A stretch of DNA of 64,000 nucleotides from Nannocystis sp. GTDB taxonomy: Bacteria > Myxococcota_A > Polyangia > Nannocystales > Nannocystaceae. The notes under the pieces were generated by a model. That model was given only the letters and a program-made list of their open reading frames with translations. It made no database searches and had not been told where the DNA came from. Where the stretch lies: NCBI RefSeq assembly GCF_016714285.1, contig NZ_JADJNN010000004.1:62001-126000 (forward strand), in the 5' to 3' direction. A program made the translations under genes and the position numbers. Shown piece by piece: positions 1-8,643 of this stretch. The first letter of the stretch is position 1. The number at the start of each line of letters is the position of its first letter.

Positions 1-420
1 ATTCAAGATCGTCAGCAGCGTGTTCAGGATCGCCGAGTTCGACTTGAAGATCTCGTCGAGGAACGCCACCTTGCAGTCCGGCAGCATCCCGCGGGTGCGC
101 CGCACATAGCGGCCCTCCTTGAGCAGCTGGATGTCGATCGGCCCGAGGATCTCGCTCGGCTCCGTGAACTTGGTCAGCATGTATTCGAAGTAGTCGCTGG
201 TCTCCAGCCCCAGGCTCTCGGTCAGCTTGACCACCAGGTCGCTCTTCGCCGTCCCCGGCGGCCCGACCAGCAGCAGCGGCTCCTGGGCGCACGCGCACAG
301 GATCGCCAGGTCGATCTCCTCGTCGCGGGCCACGAAGTACTCCTTGAGGCCGCGCCGGTGCTGCACGATGCGCGCGCGGATATCATCGATCTCGGGCTCC
401 AGCTGCTCTAACGTCCACAT
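1..420 (-). CDS. MoxR/RavA-like AAA+ ATPase, C-terminus beyond the window
   Basis: The first 140 residues are present; the gene runs off the left end. A Walker A motif GPPGTAKS lies at about residues 53-60 and a Walker B FLDEIF at about 120-125, followed by KSNSAILNTLL, typical of the MoxR/RavA branch. MoxR ATPases usually act as chaperone-like remodelers with a von Willebrand A partner, which would be expected further left and is not visible. The ATG at 420-418 overlaps the end of the preceding gene (stop 410-408) by 13 bases, so the two are probably translationally coupled. It is the last visible gene of the operon starting at 8487. The family call is firm; the role in this operon is inferred. 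Confidence 0.9.
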   Translation of the reverse strand, partial: MWTLEQLEPEIDDIRARIVQHRRGLKEYFVARDEEIDLAILCACAQEPLLLVGPPGTAKSDLVVKLTESLGLETSDYFEYMLTKFTEPSEILGPIDIQLLKEGRYVRRTRGMLPDCKVAFLDEIFKSNSAILNTLLTILN

Positions 421-3400
421 AGTTCTCCCCAGTCGCGGACGATCCGCCGGCGCAGCGCGTGCTCCTCGTGATCGAGGAAGCCCTGCACCCGGTCGCTGTG
501 CCGGGTCTTGCTGTCCGCCAGGCTGTCGACGACAGCCTCGAGGATCAAGATCCGGTGCGTCTCGTAATAGCGACCCGCCGTGAACGTATCGCGGAACACG
601 TCGAGCCCCGCGAGGAAGCGACGGAAGCGCTCGATGCGGGCCACGTTCGGCCAGTGCCGCAGCGCCCCCGCCACCGCCATCCCCGCCTGCGCCCGCGTCA
701 CGTAGTCGAAGCCCCCCGCCAGCACCTCGTCGCACAGCTGATCGAGCAGCGCGTCCGCGCTGCGATCCTCCCCGAGCTGCACGAAGCCGCTGGCCACCGT
801 CGCCAGCAGACGAACGCGGTCGCTCGCCGTCTGCGCGTGCACCCCCGCCAGCGCCTCCAGCAGGCCCCGCGCTGGCTCGATCCCGCCGAAGCGCCGCAGC
901 GCCACCAGCCCCCGCTCCACCGCCCGCGTCAGCTCCTGCGCCGAGGCCAGCTGCGGGCTGCGGACGATCGCCACCAGCCCGTCCAGCAGTCGACCGAGCA
1001 GCGCGTCGTCGCCGAGGCACGCCGCCCCGTGGATGCACGCCGCGATCGCCTCGGCCCGGTGACTCAAGATCTGGATCCCCTCGAGCCCCGGCTCCGCGCT
1101 CGCCAGCACCTCCGCCACCACCGCCTCGCTGCCGCTGGCCAGCGCCCGCCGCAGACACAGGTCGACCGCCTCCGCGAGGATGAAGTCGAAGTTGCCGCTG
1201 CCCGGCGCCAGCTCGCGCGCCAGCTGCTCCGCCAGCCCGCCGACGTCGAGCCCCTGCGGCAGCTCGTAGCGGGTGGGCCGACCCACCAGCGCCTCGTCGG
1301 CCTCGACCCGCAGCCACAGCGAGCGCCGCTGCAACCACTGCACCGCCGCGCGATGCTTCGCCTCCCGCTGCCCCGCCAGCGCCCGCGCCACCTCCTCGGC
1401 CCACACCTCCGACGTCCCGCCCGACCCCTCGTGGGCCAGCCGCGCCATGTACAGCCGGAACAGCGCCCGGTTCGGAACCTCGTGCACATCGAGCTCGAGC
1501 TCGATCGGCGCCACCAGCTCCTGCGCCAGCGACCGCGCCCCCAGGCGAGCAAATCCCACCGCGAAGATCAGGCGCAGATAGTTGGCCCGCGCGTCGAGGT
1601 CCGGCAGCCCGGCCGCGTACACGTCGTGCCACAGCGCCTCGAGCGCGAGCAGCTGCCCCTGCTGCAACCGATCGCCGCGCGCCTCGGCGGCCTCCGTCTC
1701 CGCCTCCTCGCCCTCCCGCGTCAGCGCATAACGGACAAAGCGCGGCAGGTCGTGCAGCTCGCTGAGCCCGCGCACATTGATCCCCCCGAGCAGCGCCTCC
1801 TTCGCCCGCGTCACCCCGAGTCGGTCGCGCGCGTGATGATGCCAGCCCGCCAGCACCGTCCACGCCAGCCGCCGCGGCACCGGCAACCGCGGGTCGAGGA
1901 ACACCGGCAGCGCCAGCTGCATCACCTCATCTGGCGGCGGACGACCGGCGGCCAGCCGCGCCACCAGCATCGCCGCCAGCCGCCCCGAGTCCGCCGGTGT
2001 CCGCCGGTCCGCGACCACCAGCTCGATCAATGCATCATCACTGATCCCCGCCCCTGCCCCCGCCCCGCGCATTGCCAGCACCAGCCGCTCCGCGTCGACC
2101 AGCGCGTAGGGCGGCCCGCCGTGCAGCAGCGCGAGCTGCCAGCAATCCGCCGCCTCGTCCTCCTCCCCGAGCGCCAGCTTCACCTCGCCGAGCTCGCGCC
2201 ACACCGCGATATCCTCACACCCGCCCGCGATCACCACCCGCTCGAGCTCTCTCGCCCGCTCCCGCAGCGCCCGCAGCTGCGCCGCCTGCTCCGCGTCCAC
2301 GCTCAGCTCCGCCGTCACCACCTCGATCCGCGCCGGCGGCTTGGTCAGCACCTTCGCCGCCCTCGCCTCCCGCGGCGCCCGCTCGGGCGCCGCCCGCTGC
2401 AGCTCCGGCCACGCGATCGACACCTCCGGGAACTCGAACACGCTGCGCTCGAGCAGCCGGTCCAGCTCGAGCCGCCGGTCGGTCGCCACATAGTCGATCC
2501 AGCGCTGCAGCGGCGCCTCGTCCACCTCCGCGATCGTCACCACCTTCGGCCCGTCGCGGTCCTCCGTGATCACCACCGTGTGCGCCCGCTCGAGCCCCAG
2601 CAGCGCCCGCAGGTCATCGCGCCGCAATAGCGGCACCAGCCGCCGCCCGCTCGGAATGTATAGATTGTCGGCCCCCGCCACCTGCGCATATCCTGGGACC
2701 CCGAGCGTATCGCTGACCCGCACCGCCATCCGCGCCGCACCCGGCCGGACCCGCTCGCGCAGCAAATACACCGTCCCACAGTCCCCCGTCAGCCGCCCCA
2801 CCGTCAGCCGTCCCAGCTCGTCCGCGGTGCACGCGTCGATCAGCGGCTCCAGCTCGAGCAATTGCCCCGGGCTCAATAACCACAGCTCGGCGTCGCAGAT
2901 CGGCCCTGGCGCCAGCCGCAGGCGCACGCGAAAGCGCAGATCGGGCTCCACCGAGCGCAGCGCCACCGCGCCCGCGACCAGCTCCGGCGCCACCGCGTCG
3001 TGGATCCCCCGCACCCGCCACTGCGCGTCCGTCCGCAGCCACGCCCCCTCGCCGTCGCACAGCGCCACCTGCCCCACCCGCCCCAGCGCCGCCGCGGCCG
3101 CCCCCGCCAGCGGATGCTCGTACGACCACGCCACCCACAACGGCGACCCACCCGCCCGCGCATACACGGCGATATCATCCTCCCCGTCGCGCGCCGCCAT
3201 CAGCAGATACATCGGCGGCGCCTTCACCCGCACCGCGAAGCACCCGTGCTCCGCCGCGTCGACCCCCACGAAACTACACACCTGCGCGTCCCCTCGCTCG
3301 AGCAGCAACAATCGCTCGAGCAATCGCCGCGGCCCCGGCGAATCGGGCCGCATGACGAACAACGCCTCCTCCGCCAGCGGCTCGCCCGCGATCCGCCGCG

Positions 3401-3722
3401 GACGCAGCGCCTCGAGCAGCCGCGGCGCCGCCCGCCAGCGCCAGCGCCCCCAACGCAGCCCCGCGTGCCCGTCACGCAGCGGCGCCCCCACCAGCGCCCC
3501 GTCGACCTCCGTCAAGGTCACCACATCGAGCCCGCGCAGCGCCAGCGGCTCGGCCCACGCCGCTGGCATCTCCGGCGACACCAGCACGCTGCCCGCCCCA
3601 TCGATCTCGATCGCCAGCGACCACGGCGACTCCGCCAGCGCCGACCCGATCGACGACTCCATCAGCACGGCCAGCGCCGCGCCGTCGGCCGCCGTCCCCG
3701 CGAGCTGCACGCCGAACACCAC
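408..3722 (-). CDS. large repeat-containing protein of a MoxR/FtsH-type operon, function unknown
   Basis: This 1104-residue protein is one I cannot place in a named enzyme family. Residues 1 to about 430 are rich in short beta-strand-like segments with many Trp, Leu and Arg. The rest is mostly amphipathic helix with TPR-like stretches (for example around residues 495-540), suggesting a scaffold or partner-recognition protein. No signal peptide or membrane segment is evident. The start is a GTG at 3722-3720 with a GA-rich stretch (AAGAGG) about 10 bases upstream. It lies 14 bases after the small gene 3737-4006 and overlaps the MoxR gene by 13 bases. Large beta-rich or helical partner proteins are typical of MoxR-vWA ternary systems. 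That comparison is by architecture and context only. Confidence 0.8.
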   Translation of the reverse strand: MVFGVQLAGTAADGAALAVLMESSIGSALAESPWSLAIEIDGAGSVLVSPEMPAAWAEPLALRGLDVVTLTEVDGALVGAPLRDGHAGLRWGRWRWRAAPRLLEALRPRRIAGEPLAEEALFVMRPDSPGPRRLLERLLLLERGDAQVCSFVGVDAAEHGCFAVRVKAPPMYLLMAARDGEDDIAVYARAGGSPLWVAWSYEHPLAGAAAAALGRVGQVALCDGEGAWLRTDAQWRVRGIHDAVAPELVAGAVALRSVEPDLRFRVRLRLAPGPICDAELWLLSPGQLLELEPLIDACTADELGRLTVGRLTGDCGTVYLLRERVRPGAARMAVRVSDTLGVPGYAQVAGADNLYIPSGRRLVPLLRRDDLRALLGLERAHTVVITEDRDGPKVVTIAEVDEAPLQRWIDYVATDRRLELDRLLERSVFEFPEVSIAWPELQRAAPERAPREARAAKVLTKPPARIEVVTAELSVDAEQAAQLRALRERARELERVVIAGGCEDIAVWRELGEVKLALGEEDEAADCWQLALLHGGPPYALVDAERLVLAMRGAGAGAGISDDALIELVVADRRTPADSGRLAAMLVARLAAGRPPPDEVMQLALPVFLDPRLPVPRRLAWTVLAGWHHHARDRLGVTRAKEALLGGINVRGLSELHDLPRFVRYALTREGEEAETEAAEARGDRLQQGQLLALEALWHDVYAAGLPDLDARANYLRLIFAVGFARLGARSLAQELVAPIELELDVHEVPNRALFRLYMARLAHEGSGGTSEVWAEEVARALAGQREAKHRAAVQWLQRRSLWLRVEADEALVGRPTRYELPQGLDVGGLAEQLARELAPGSGNFDFILAEAVDLCLRRALASGSEAVVAEVLASAEPGLEGIQILSHRAEAIAACIHGAACLGDDALLGRLLDGLVAIVRSPQLASAQELTRAVERGLVALRRFGGIEPARGLLEALAGVHAQTASDRVRLLATVASGFVQLGEDRSADALLDQLCDEVLAGGFDYVTRAQAGMAVAGALRHWPNVARIERFRRFLAGLDVFRDTFTAGRYYETHRILILEAVVDSLADSKTRHSDRVQGFLDHEEHALRRRIVRDWGELCGR

Positions 3723-3736
3723 GCCGTCGACGCCTC

Positions 3737-4006
3737 TTATCCCTTCACCTTCTCCGCCGCCGGCGCCGTCCCGGCCTCCTCGGCCGCGCGCTCGCCCGCC
3801 CGTGGCCCCCGCTCGACCACCACCCGATCGACCGCGATCCCCCCGAGCAGCTCCGCGAGCGGCTGCCCCAGCAGCGCCTCCGCCAGCGCCCGGTGGTCGC
3901 GCTCGTGCTCGTGCGGCAGCGCGTCGCTCTCGGACTCGTAATGAATCACCACCTCGCGCTCCCCCGTGCGTGGATTGTGGCGCAGACGGATCGTGACTTC
4001 AGCCAT
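3737..4006 (-). CDS. small charged conserved-type protein of the FtsH/MoxR operon
   Basis: An 89-residue protein starting MAEVTIRLRHNPRTGEREV, with an acidic HEHERDHRAL stretch and an Ala/Glu-rich C-terminus. I do not recognise the family. An ATG five codons upstream (4021) is possible, but the ATG at 4006-4004 has a strong GGAGGAGG site five bases ahead of it, placed inside the 3' end of the FtsH-like gene, whose stop is at 4001-3999. The 8-base overlap and this internal ribosome site indicate coupling to the protease. It could be an adaptor, or a subunit that joins the protease to the following large protein; that is speculation. Confidence 0.75.
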   Translation of the reverse strand: MAEVTIRLRHNPRTGEREVVIHYESESDALPHEHERDHRALAEALLGQPLAELLGGIAVDRVVVERGPRAGERAAEEAGTAPAAEKVKG

Positions 4007-6128
4007 GAGCTCCTCCTCCATCGGTCAAGGCCCGCAGCTCGGCGCGGTCGAGCACCTTGCGGACCAGCAGCAACTCCACCAGCGCCTCGACCAGCCCGCG
4101 ATTCGTCGCCAGCAGCTCGCTCGCCCGCGCCAGCTCCTTCTCGAGGATCCCCGCCACCTCGGCGTCCACCCGCGCCCGCAGCCCCTCCGAGCGCCCGTGA
4201 TCGTGCCGCTGCTCCTCCTCGAGCCGCACCAGCACCCCCGTGCTCACCCCCATCCCGTAGCTCTCCACCATCGCCCGGGCGATGCGATTGACCTGCTGCA
4301 GATCCGTGTGCGCCCCGATCGAGACCTCGCCGAGCAGCATCCGCTCCGCGCACAGCCCCCCGAGCCCCACGCAGATATCGGCCCGCATGTCCGCCGCCGT
4401 GATCGCGTAGGGCCGGGCCCGCGCCGCCCGCAGCACATAGCCCAGCGCCCCCTCCATGTCCGCCGCGATCGAGATCCGCTCCGGCGGCGTCGCGTGCTCG
4501 ATCACCATCGCCAGCAACGCGTGCCCGGCCTCGTGGATCGCCACCACCCGCTCCTCCTGCGGGCTCAGCACCACCGTCGCCCGCGTCTTTCGTTGCAGCG
4601 CCCGGTCGATGTCCTCCGGCGTGAACTCGGCCTTCCCCGTGCGGATCACCTGTCGCTTCAGCGCCCGGCAAACTGCGTAGATATGGTCCCCCGTGAACGG
4701 CAGCCCGCGCTCGCGCTCCGCCAACCCCTCCGTGCGCCGCACCAGGTGCTCCTGCAGCGCCGTCGACAGCCCGAGCCCCAGCTTGCGATCATAGATCGCC
4801 ACGATCTCCCGCCGGTCCTGCACCCCCGGCGCCGGGATCTCGATCAAGAATTCGAAGCGCCCCGGCCGCAGCAGCGCCCCGTCCAGGCTCTCGAGGAAAT
4901 TCGTCGTACCGACCACGAACACGCTCTCGCTGCCGCGAAACCCGTCCATCTCGGTTAACAGCTGATTGACCATCGAGTGCTCCACCCCCGAGCCCTGGTA
5001 GGTCCCACGCGCGTGCGCGAATGCATCGATCTCATCAAACACCACCACCGCCGGGGCCGCCCGCCGCGCCTGGCGAAACACCCGCCGCAGGTTCTCCTCG
5101 CTCTCCCCGACCCACTTCGACTTCAGCTCCGGCCCCGACACGATGATCACCGTCGCGTCCATCGCCGTCGCCATCGCCTTCGCAAAATAGGTCTTCCCGG
5201 TCCCCGGCGGCCCGTGAAAGATGATCCCCCGCGGCAGCAATCCCTCCAGCGCCTGGATCTCCCCCTCGCTGCCCAGGCTGTCCTTGCGCGCCAGCAGGTC
5301 CAGCAGCTCCTCGCGCAGCCGCAGCTTCACCTCCGGATAGCCGCCGATGTCCTGCTCGAGGTCGACGTTCGGCAGCTCGATGTCCTCGCTGACCGTCTGG
5401 CGCCGCAGCTCGCGATACACCGCCGTCGCCTGCGAGCGCCCCGGCAGCGCCTGCCGCCGCAGCCCGATCGCCGCCATCAATCGCCGCAGCCGCACCGGGT
5501 TCTGCCCCGACACATACTTATATAAAGCAAAGGGATCGAAGCTCTCGGCGTCGAGCGCCTGCGCCTCCCGCTGCGTCACGATCTTTCCTAACGACTCGCG
5601 CGGCACCCCCACGATCTCCCGCCGCACCGCGAACACGCCCTCGATCACCCGCGGCAGCGAAAAGCTCGGATCACGAAATCCCAGCAGCACCGCCTCCGGA
5701 TTCTCATACAGCAGCGGGATCGCCTCGCGCGCCTCCATCGTCAAGCTCGTGTGCGTCGTCGTCAGCACGTCGAGGTGCAAGATCACGATGATCGTCCGCT
5801 CCACGCTCCCGCGGATCGCCGTCGTCAGCTGCGTCAGCATTCTCGCCAGCGTCCCCCGCCCCTCCTCCTCGCCCTCGCGCGGCCGCCCGTCCACGATCAC
5901 GATCTGCGGCGCCCGCTCCTTGCTCCCCGCCGAACGCCGCAGCCGCCCGCGCACCGCCAGATACACGTGCAGCGCCAGCTCCTTGTCGCACTCCACCAGC
6001 ACGCTCATCCCCCGCCGCAGCCGCTCCTCGATGAACGTGACGTCCTCCGCGCACGCCATCTCGACCGCGTCCTCGACCCGCACCTCCACCGGCAACGCCG
6101 CGATCGGCAAGCTCCGCTTCATCGCCAC
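3999..6128 (-). CDS. soluble FtsH-like AAA+ zinc metalloprotease
   Basis: A 709-residue protein. Residues 1 to about 250 form a leading domain without a Walker motif and without the two N-terminal membrane helices of housekeeping FtsH. An AAA+ domain follows, with HGPPGTGKT at 305-313, Walker B FDEID (Asp365, Glu366) and an SRH-like segment TTNFLESLDGALLRPGRFE. The M41-type peptidase has HEAGH at 532-536 and a likely third zinc ligand Asp609 in GAHTDLQ. All residues for ATP-driven proteolysis look intact. The start is a GTG at 6128 or an ATG two codons later. It is central in a six-gene operon with a MoxR ATPase at its end. The missing membrane anchor and the context set it apart from general quality-control FtsH. 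Confidence 0.9.
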   Translation of the reverse strand: MAMKRSLPIAALPVEVRVEDAVEMACAEDVTFIEERLRRGMSVLVECDKELALHVYLAVRGRLRRSAGSKERAPQIVIVDGRPREGEEEGRGTLARMLTQLTTAIRGSVERTIIVILHLDVLTTTHTSLTMEAREAIPLLYENPEAVLLGFRDPSFSLPRVIEGVFAVRREIVGVPRESLGKIVTQREAQALDAESFDPFALYKYVSGQNPVRLRRLMAAIGLRRQALPGRSQATAVYRELRRQTVSEDIELPNVDLEQDIGGYPEVKLRLREELLDLLARKDSLGSEGEIQALEGLLPRGIIFHGPPGTGKTYFAKAMATAMDATVIIVSGPELKSKWVGESEENLRRVFRQARRAAPAVVVFDEIDAFAHARGTYQGSGVEHSMVNQLLTEMDGFRGSESVFVVGTTNFLESLDGALLRPGRFEFLIEIPAPGVQDRREIVAIYDRKLGLGLSTALQEHLVRRTEGLAERERGLPFTGDHIYAVCRALKRQVIRTGKAEFTPEDIDRALQRKTRATVVLSPQEERVVAIHEAGHALLAMVIEHATPPERISIAADMEGALGYVLRAARARPYAITAADMRADICVGLGGLCAERMLLGEVSIGAHTDLQQVNRIARAMVESYGMGVSTGVLVRLEEEQRHDHGRSEGLRARVDAEVAGILEKELARASELLATNRGLVEALVELLLVRKVLDRAELRALTDGGGAHG

Positions 6129-6180
6129 GCCGCCCCCGCCTCCGCCGTCGAAAACTGCTTCGCCGCCCCGCTCACGACCC

Positions 6181-6310
6181 CCGCACCTCGATTGACAGCT
6201 CGAGCTCGCCGCCCGCGTGCACGCTCTCGACCGCGGCTCATGGCACCCGAACCTTGATCGTCAGCTCGATCTCGCCGTCCGCGCCGCGGCCCTCGTGCAC
6301 GCTCTCGACC
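6181..6310 (-). repeat. duplicated 3' gene tail after the stop of 6238-6777
   Basis: The last codons of gene 6238-6777 read VESVHEGRGADGEIEL then TIKVRVP-stop. Between that stop and the FtsH-like gene, the same strand encodes VESVHAGGELELSIEVRGS-stop in another frame (about 6181-6237). The copy has a nine-base gap relative to the gene and scattered substitutions, several of them conservative at protein level. It looks like the remnant tail of a former tandem paralogue. Confidence 0.75.
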
Positions 6311-6777
6311 TGCCCCATCGCCGCCGCCTTGCGCTGCAGCGCCTCGACATACACCTTCTGCAGCGCCGCCTGCAGCGTCGCCCGGATCTCGCCCTCCGCC
6401 GCGCCGAGCCGCTCCGCCGCCGCCCGCGACAGCTCGCTCTCCGCCGACTTCGCCGCCCGCGCCAGCTTCGCGTTCGCCTCCGCCTCGCTGGTCCCCCGCA
6501 CCTTCACCTCTTTGCCCGCGGTCGCCCGCGCCGTCACCGTGCGCCCGTCCGGCGCCAGCTCGACGCTCACCTCGCCGAAGCTCCGCGTCATCGACCCGTC
6601 CGCCTCGCGCGACCACCCGTCCTCCGCCAGCCGATCGCGCAGCAGCGCCGCCATCTCGGCCTCCGACAGGATCGCCAGCAGCCCCACGTCCAGCGCCAGC
6701 GCGTCGCTCCGCTCGACCCGCGTCGTGGTGTTTCGCCAGGTCGGCACCGGCAGTCGTACGCGGTATCCTCGGCTCAT
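6238..6777 (-). CDS. FtsH/MoxR operon component, unknown alpha/beta protein
   Basis: A 179-residue protein with no signal peptide. The N-terminal half has short strands (FGEVSVELAPDGRTVTARA). The C-terminal half is a long Ala/Glu-rich helix, about residues 95-155, ending in a strand DGEIELTIKV. The general shape recalls small DUF1257/Ycf35-like proteins, but I can show no diagnostic motif. The ATG at 6777-6775 has a GGGGGAGC ribosome site seven bases upstream and follows the previous gene by 21 bases. A diverged copy of its last 20 codons sits directly downstream. Its place between the unknown 365-residue protein and the protease suggests a dedicated subunit or substrate of the system. Confidence 0.75.
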   Translation of the reverse strand: MSRGYRVRLPVPTWRNTTTRVERSDALALDVGLLAILSEAEMAALLRDRLAEDGWSREADGSMTRSFGEVSVELAPDGRTVTARATAGKEVKVRGTSEAEANAKLARAAKSAESELSRAAAERLGAAEGEIRATLQAALQKVYVEALQRKAAAMGQVESVHEGRGADGEIELTIKVRVP

Positions 6778-6798
6778 CGGAACGCTCCCCCGGGCCGG

Positions 6799-7896
6799 TC
6801 ATCCTATCCGACCCGTCAGACGATTGACCAGCGCGGCCAGCGGGCGCAGCTGCGGCCGCAACAACTCCTCGTGCAGCTCGAGGACCAGCTGCGCCTCCTC
6901 GTAGCGCGGGTCGCCGAAGCCCTCGCGCGCCAGCTGCTCGCGCGCCGCCGCCATCCGCTCACCCACCCGCAGCACCCGCGCCAGCGCCCGCAGCAGCGCG
7001 TCCCGCTGCGCCCGCTGGATCAGGCTCGCGCCCGCCAGCACCCGCTGCGCCACCTCCTCCGGCTCACCCGCCCACGCCCCCGCGAACAGGCGCGCGAACG
7101 CGAGGGCGAGCGAGCGGCACAGATCGAGGCGCCCGTGCGCGTCGAGGCGATCGACCCACACCTCGAACACCCGCCCGATCGCCTCGAGTCGATCGATCCG
7201 CCGCTCCCCCGGCGTCACCCGCATCGCCGCCGTCACCTGCTCCGCCCACTGCGCCGCCAGCAGATCGTCGAGGCACTCGACCAGCACCACCGCCGACGGA
7301 TCGATCAGGCGATCGAGCTGCTCCGCCAGCGTCAGCTCGCTCTCCACCACCCGATCCTCGAGCGCGAACAGCGTCGCCAGCGGCGAGCCCAGGCTCAGCC
7401 GCCGACCGAGCTCCTCGCGGATCTCCGGCGGCATGTCGACCCGCCCGAGGTGCCGCACCGCCAGCGCGTACAGCAGCCAGTCGCCCGTGTCCGTCTCCGC
7501 GATCTTGATGATGCGACGGATCTGCCGCCGCACCCGCTTCGAGCCGCCCTCGCCGGCCACCACCTCCGACTCGCGCGTCACCTCGGCCAGCCGCTGCGTC
7601 GTCTGCACCCACAGCTCGAAGCTCGCCGCCGTGAAGCGCAGGCGAAACCCCGCGCTGCGGGCCGCGTCCCAGATCCTCCCGCGCACCCGTCGACCCGCGC
7701 GCAGCACCACCCGCTCGCGCCGCCCCGACAGCGCCAGCGCCCGCATGCAGCTCGCCGCGATCCGCCGCCCCGCCAGCTCGACGAGCTCCGTCCGCGGCTC
7801 CGCCACCGGCTGCCCCGGCACGATGCGCACCGCCCGACCGCGGCACAGCATGTCGAGCACCTCGAGCGCGTGCCCCTCGTCGACGCTGACCCGCAC
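6799..7896 (-). CDS. FtsH/MoxR operon component, mostly helical, unknown function
   Basis: A 365-residue protein starting at a GTG (7896-7894) three bases after the stop of the radical-SAM gene, so the two are translated together. It begins with a short alpha/beta part (MRVSVDEGHALEVLDML), has a basic segment (SKRVRRQIRRIIKI, about residues 120-133), and then long helices rich in Leu, Ala and Arg. There is no signal peptide, membrane segment or nucleotide-binding motif. I do not recognise the family. By context it is likely one of the system-specific X-type proteins that accompany FtsH- and MoxR-based ternary operons. Confidence 0.75.
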   Translation of the reverse strand: MRVSVDEGHALEVLDMLCRGRAVRIVPGQPVAEPRTELVELAGRRIAASCMRALALSGRRERVVLRAGRRVRGRIWDAARSAGFRLRFTAASFELWVQTTQRLAEVTRESEVVAGEGGSKRVRRQIRRIIKIAETDTGDWLLYALAVRHLGRVDMPPEIREELGRRLSLGSPLATLFALEDRVVESELTLAEQLDRLIDPSAVVLVECLDDLLAAQWAEQVTAAMRVTPGERRIDRLEAIGRVFEVWVDRLDAHGRLDLCRSLALAFARLFAGAWAGEPEEVAQRVLAGASLIQRAQRDALLRALARVLRVGERMAAAREQLAREGFGDPRYEEAQLVLELHEELLRPQLRPLAALVNRLTGRIG

Positions 7897-7899
7897 GCC

Positions 7900-8487
7900 T
7901 CACCCCACCCGCGTGCGCGGCCCCAGCAGCGGCCAGCCGTTGATCGTGATCTCGCCGCCGCGCAGGCGCAGCTCGAGGTGGTTGCTCCCGTGCAGCCGCG
8001 GATCGTCCGCCGCGTAGCGATCACTGAGGAAGTGCAGCCCCTGGTTGTCCGAGCCGATGAAGCGCCGCCTCTGGCTGCGCAGCCGCGCCTCGAAGCGCCC
8101 GTCGACCAGCAGGTCCGTCGCCGCCAGCAGCCGCGCCGCCGCCTCTCCTTGCGCGTGCAACTCCGCCAGCGTGTAGCCCGAATACACCATCACCGACAGA
8201 CCCCGCGCCCGCACCCCCTCGGCCAGCAGCGCCAGCGGCCCCGCCTGCGCGAACGGCTCGCCGCCCAGCAACGACACCCCCTCGACCCCCGCCGCGCAGG
8301 CCTCCGCCACCAGCGAATCCACCGCCCGACGATCGGCGGCCCGGATCTCGAGCATCTCCGGGTTGCAGCAGCCCGCGCAGCGCAGCGGACAGCCCTGCAC
8401 CCACACCGCGAAGCGCAGCCCCGGACCCTCGGCCTCGGTCCGCGCCACGATCATCGCCACCTCGATCGCCGCCACAGCCGCCGCCAT
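7900..8487 (-). CDS. NrdG-like radical-SAM activase protein
   Basis: A 195-residue protein with Cys33, Cys37 and Cys40 in GCPLRCAGCCNPEM, the CxxxCxxC cluster that binds the 4Fe-4S centre and S-adenosylmethionine. The GGEPF motif follows in SLLGGEPFAQAGP. Length and order fit activating enzymes of glycyl-radical enzymes such as NrdG. No glycyl-radical enzyme is present here; the gene is the first of the FtsH/MoxR operon, so its target may be another protein of the operon. An ATG at 8505 (MIHCGAM) and an ATG 11 codons downstream are alternatives; I chose 8487 from family length. The enzyme class is firm; the substrate is unknown. Confidence 0.88.
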   Translation of the reverse strand: MAAAVAAIEVAMIVARTEAEGPGLRFAVWVQGCPLRCAGCCNPEMLEIRAADRRAVDSLVAEACAAGVEGVSLLGGEPFAQAGPLALLAEGVRARGLSVMVYSGYTLAELHAQGEAAARLLAATDLLVDGRFEARLRSQRRRFIGSDNQGLHFLSDRYAADDPRLHGSNHLELRLRGGEITINGWPLLGPRTRVG

Positions 8488-8643
8488 CGCCCCGCAGTGT
8501 ATCATCGCCGCCGCGCGTGATGCCGCGCCGCCACCACCTCGAGCACGCCCGACCGGCGCCGCTCCACAAGCACCGAGCACGCCCTCGCTCCGCGAGCACC
8601 CGAGCTCCCCGAGCACCCGAGCACCACAGCCCCGCCCCCGATC
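8488..8643. promoter_or_regulatory. divergent intergenic region with a 13-base direct repeat
   Basis: This gap separates the leftward FtsH/MoxR operon from the rightward LRR-SDR gene, so promoters for both should lie here. I see no convincing -35/-10 pair. The sequence CGAGCACCCGAGC occurs at 8593-8605 and again at 8610-8622, a spacing of 17 bases, which could be a regulator site or simple low-complexity sequence. Confidence 0.35.

Noticed and set aside
6119..6802. 227-codon minus-strand frame across the 179-residue gene
   Set aside because: It is an Arg/Gly-rich shadow frame; the alternative frame has coherent secondary structure, a ribosome site and operon spacing.
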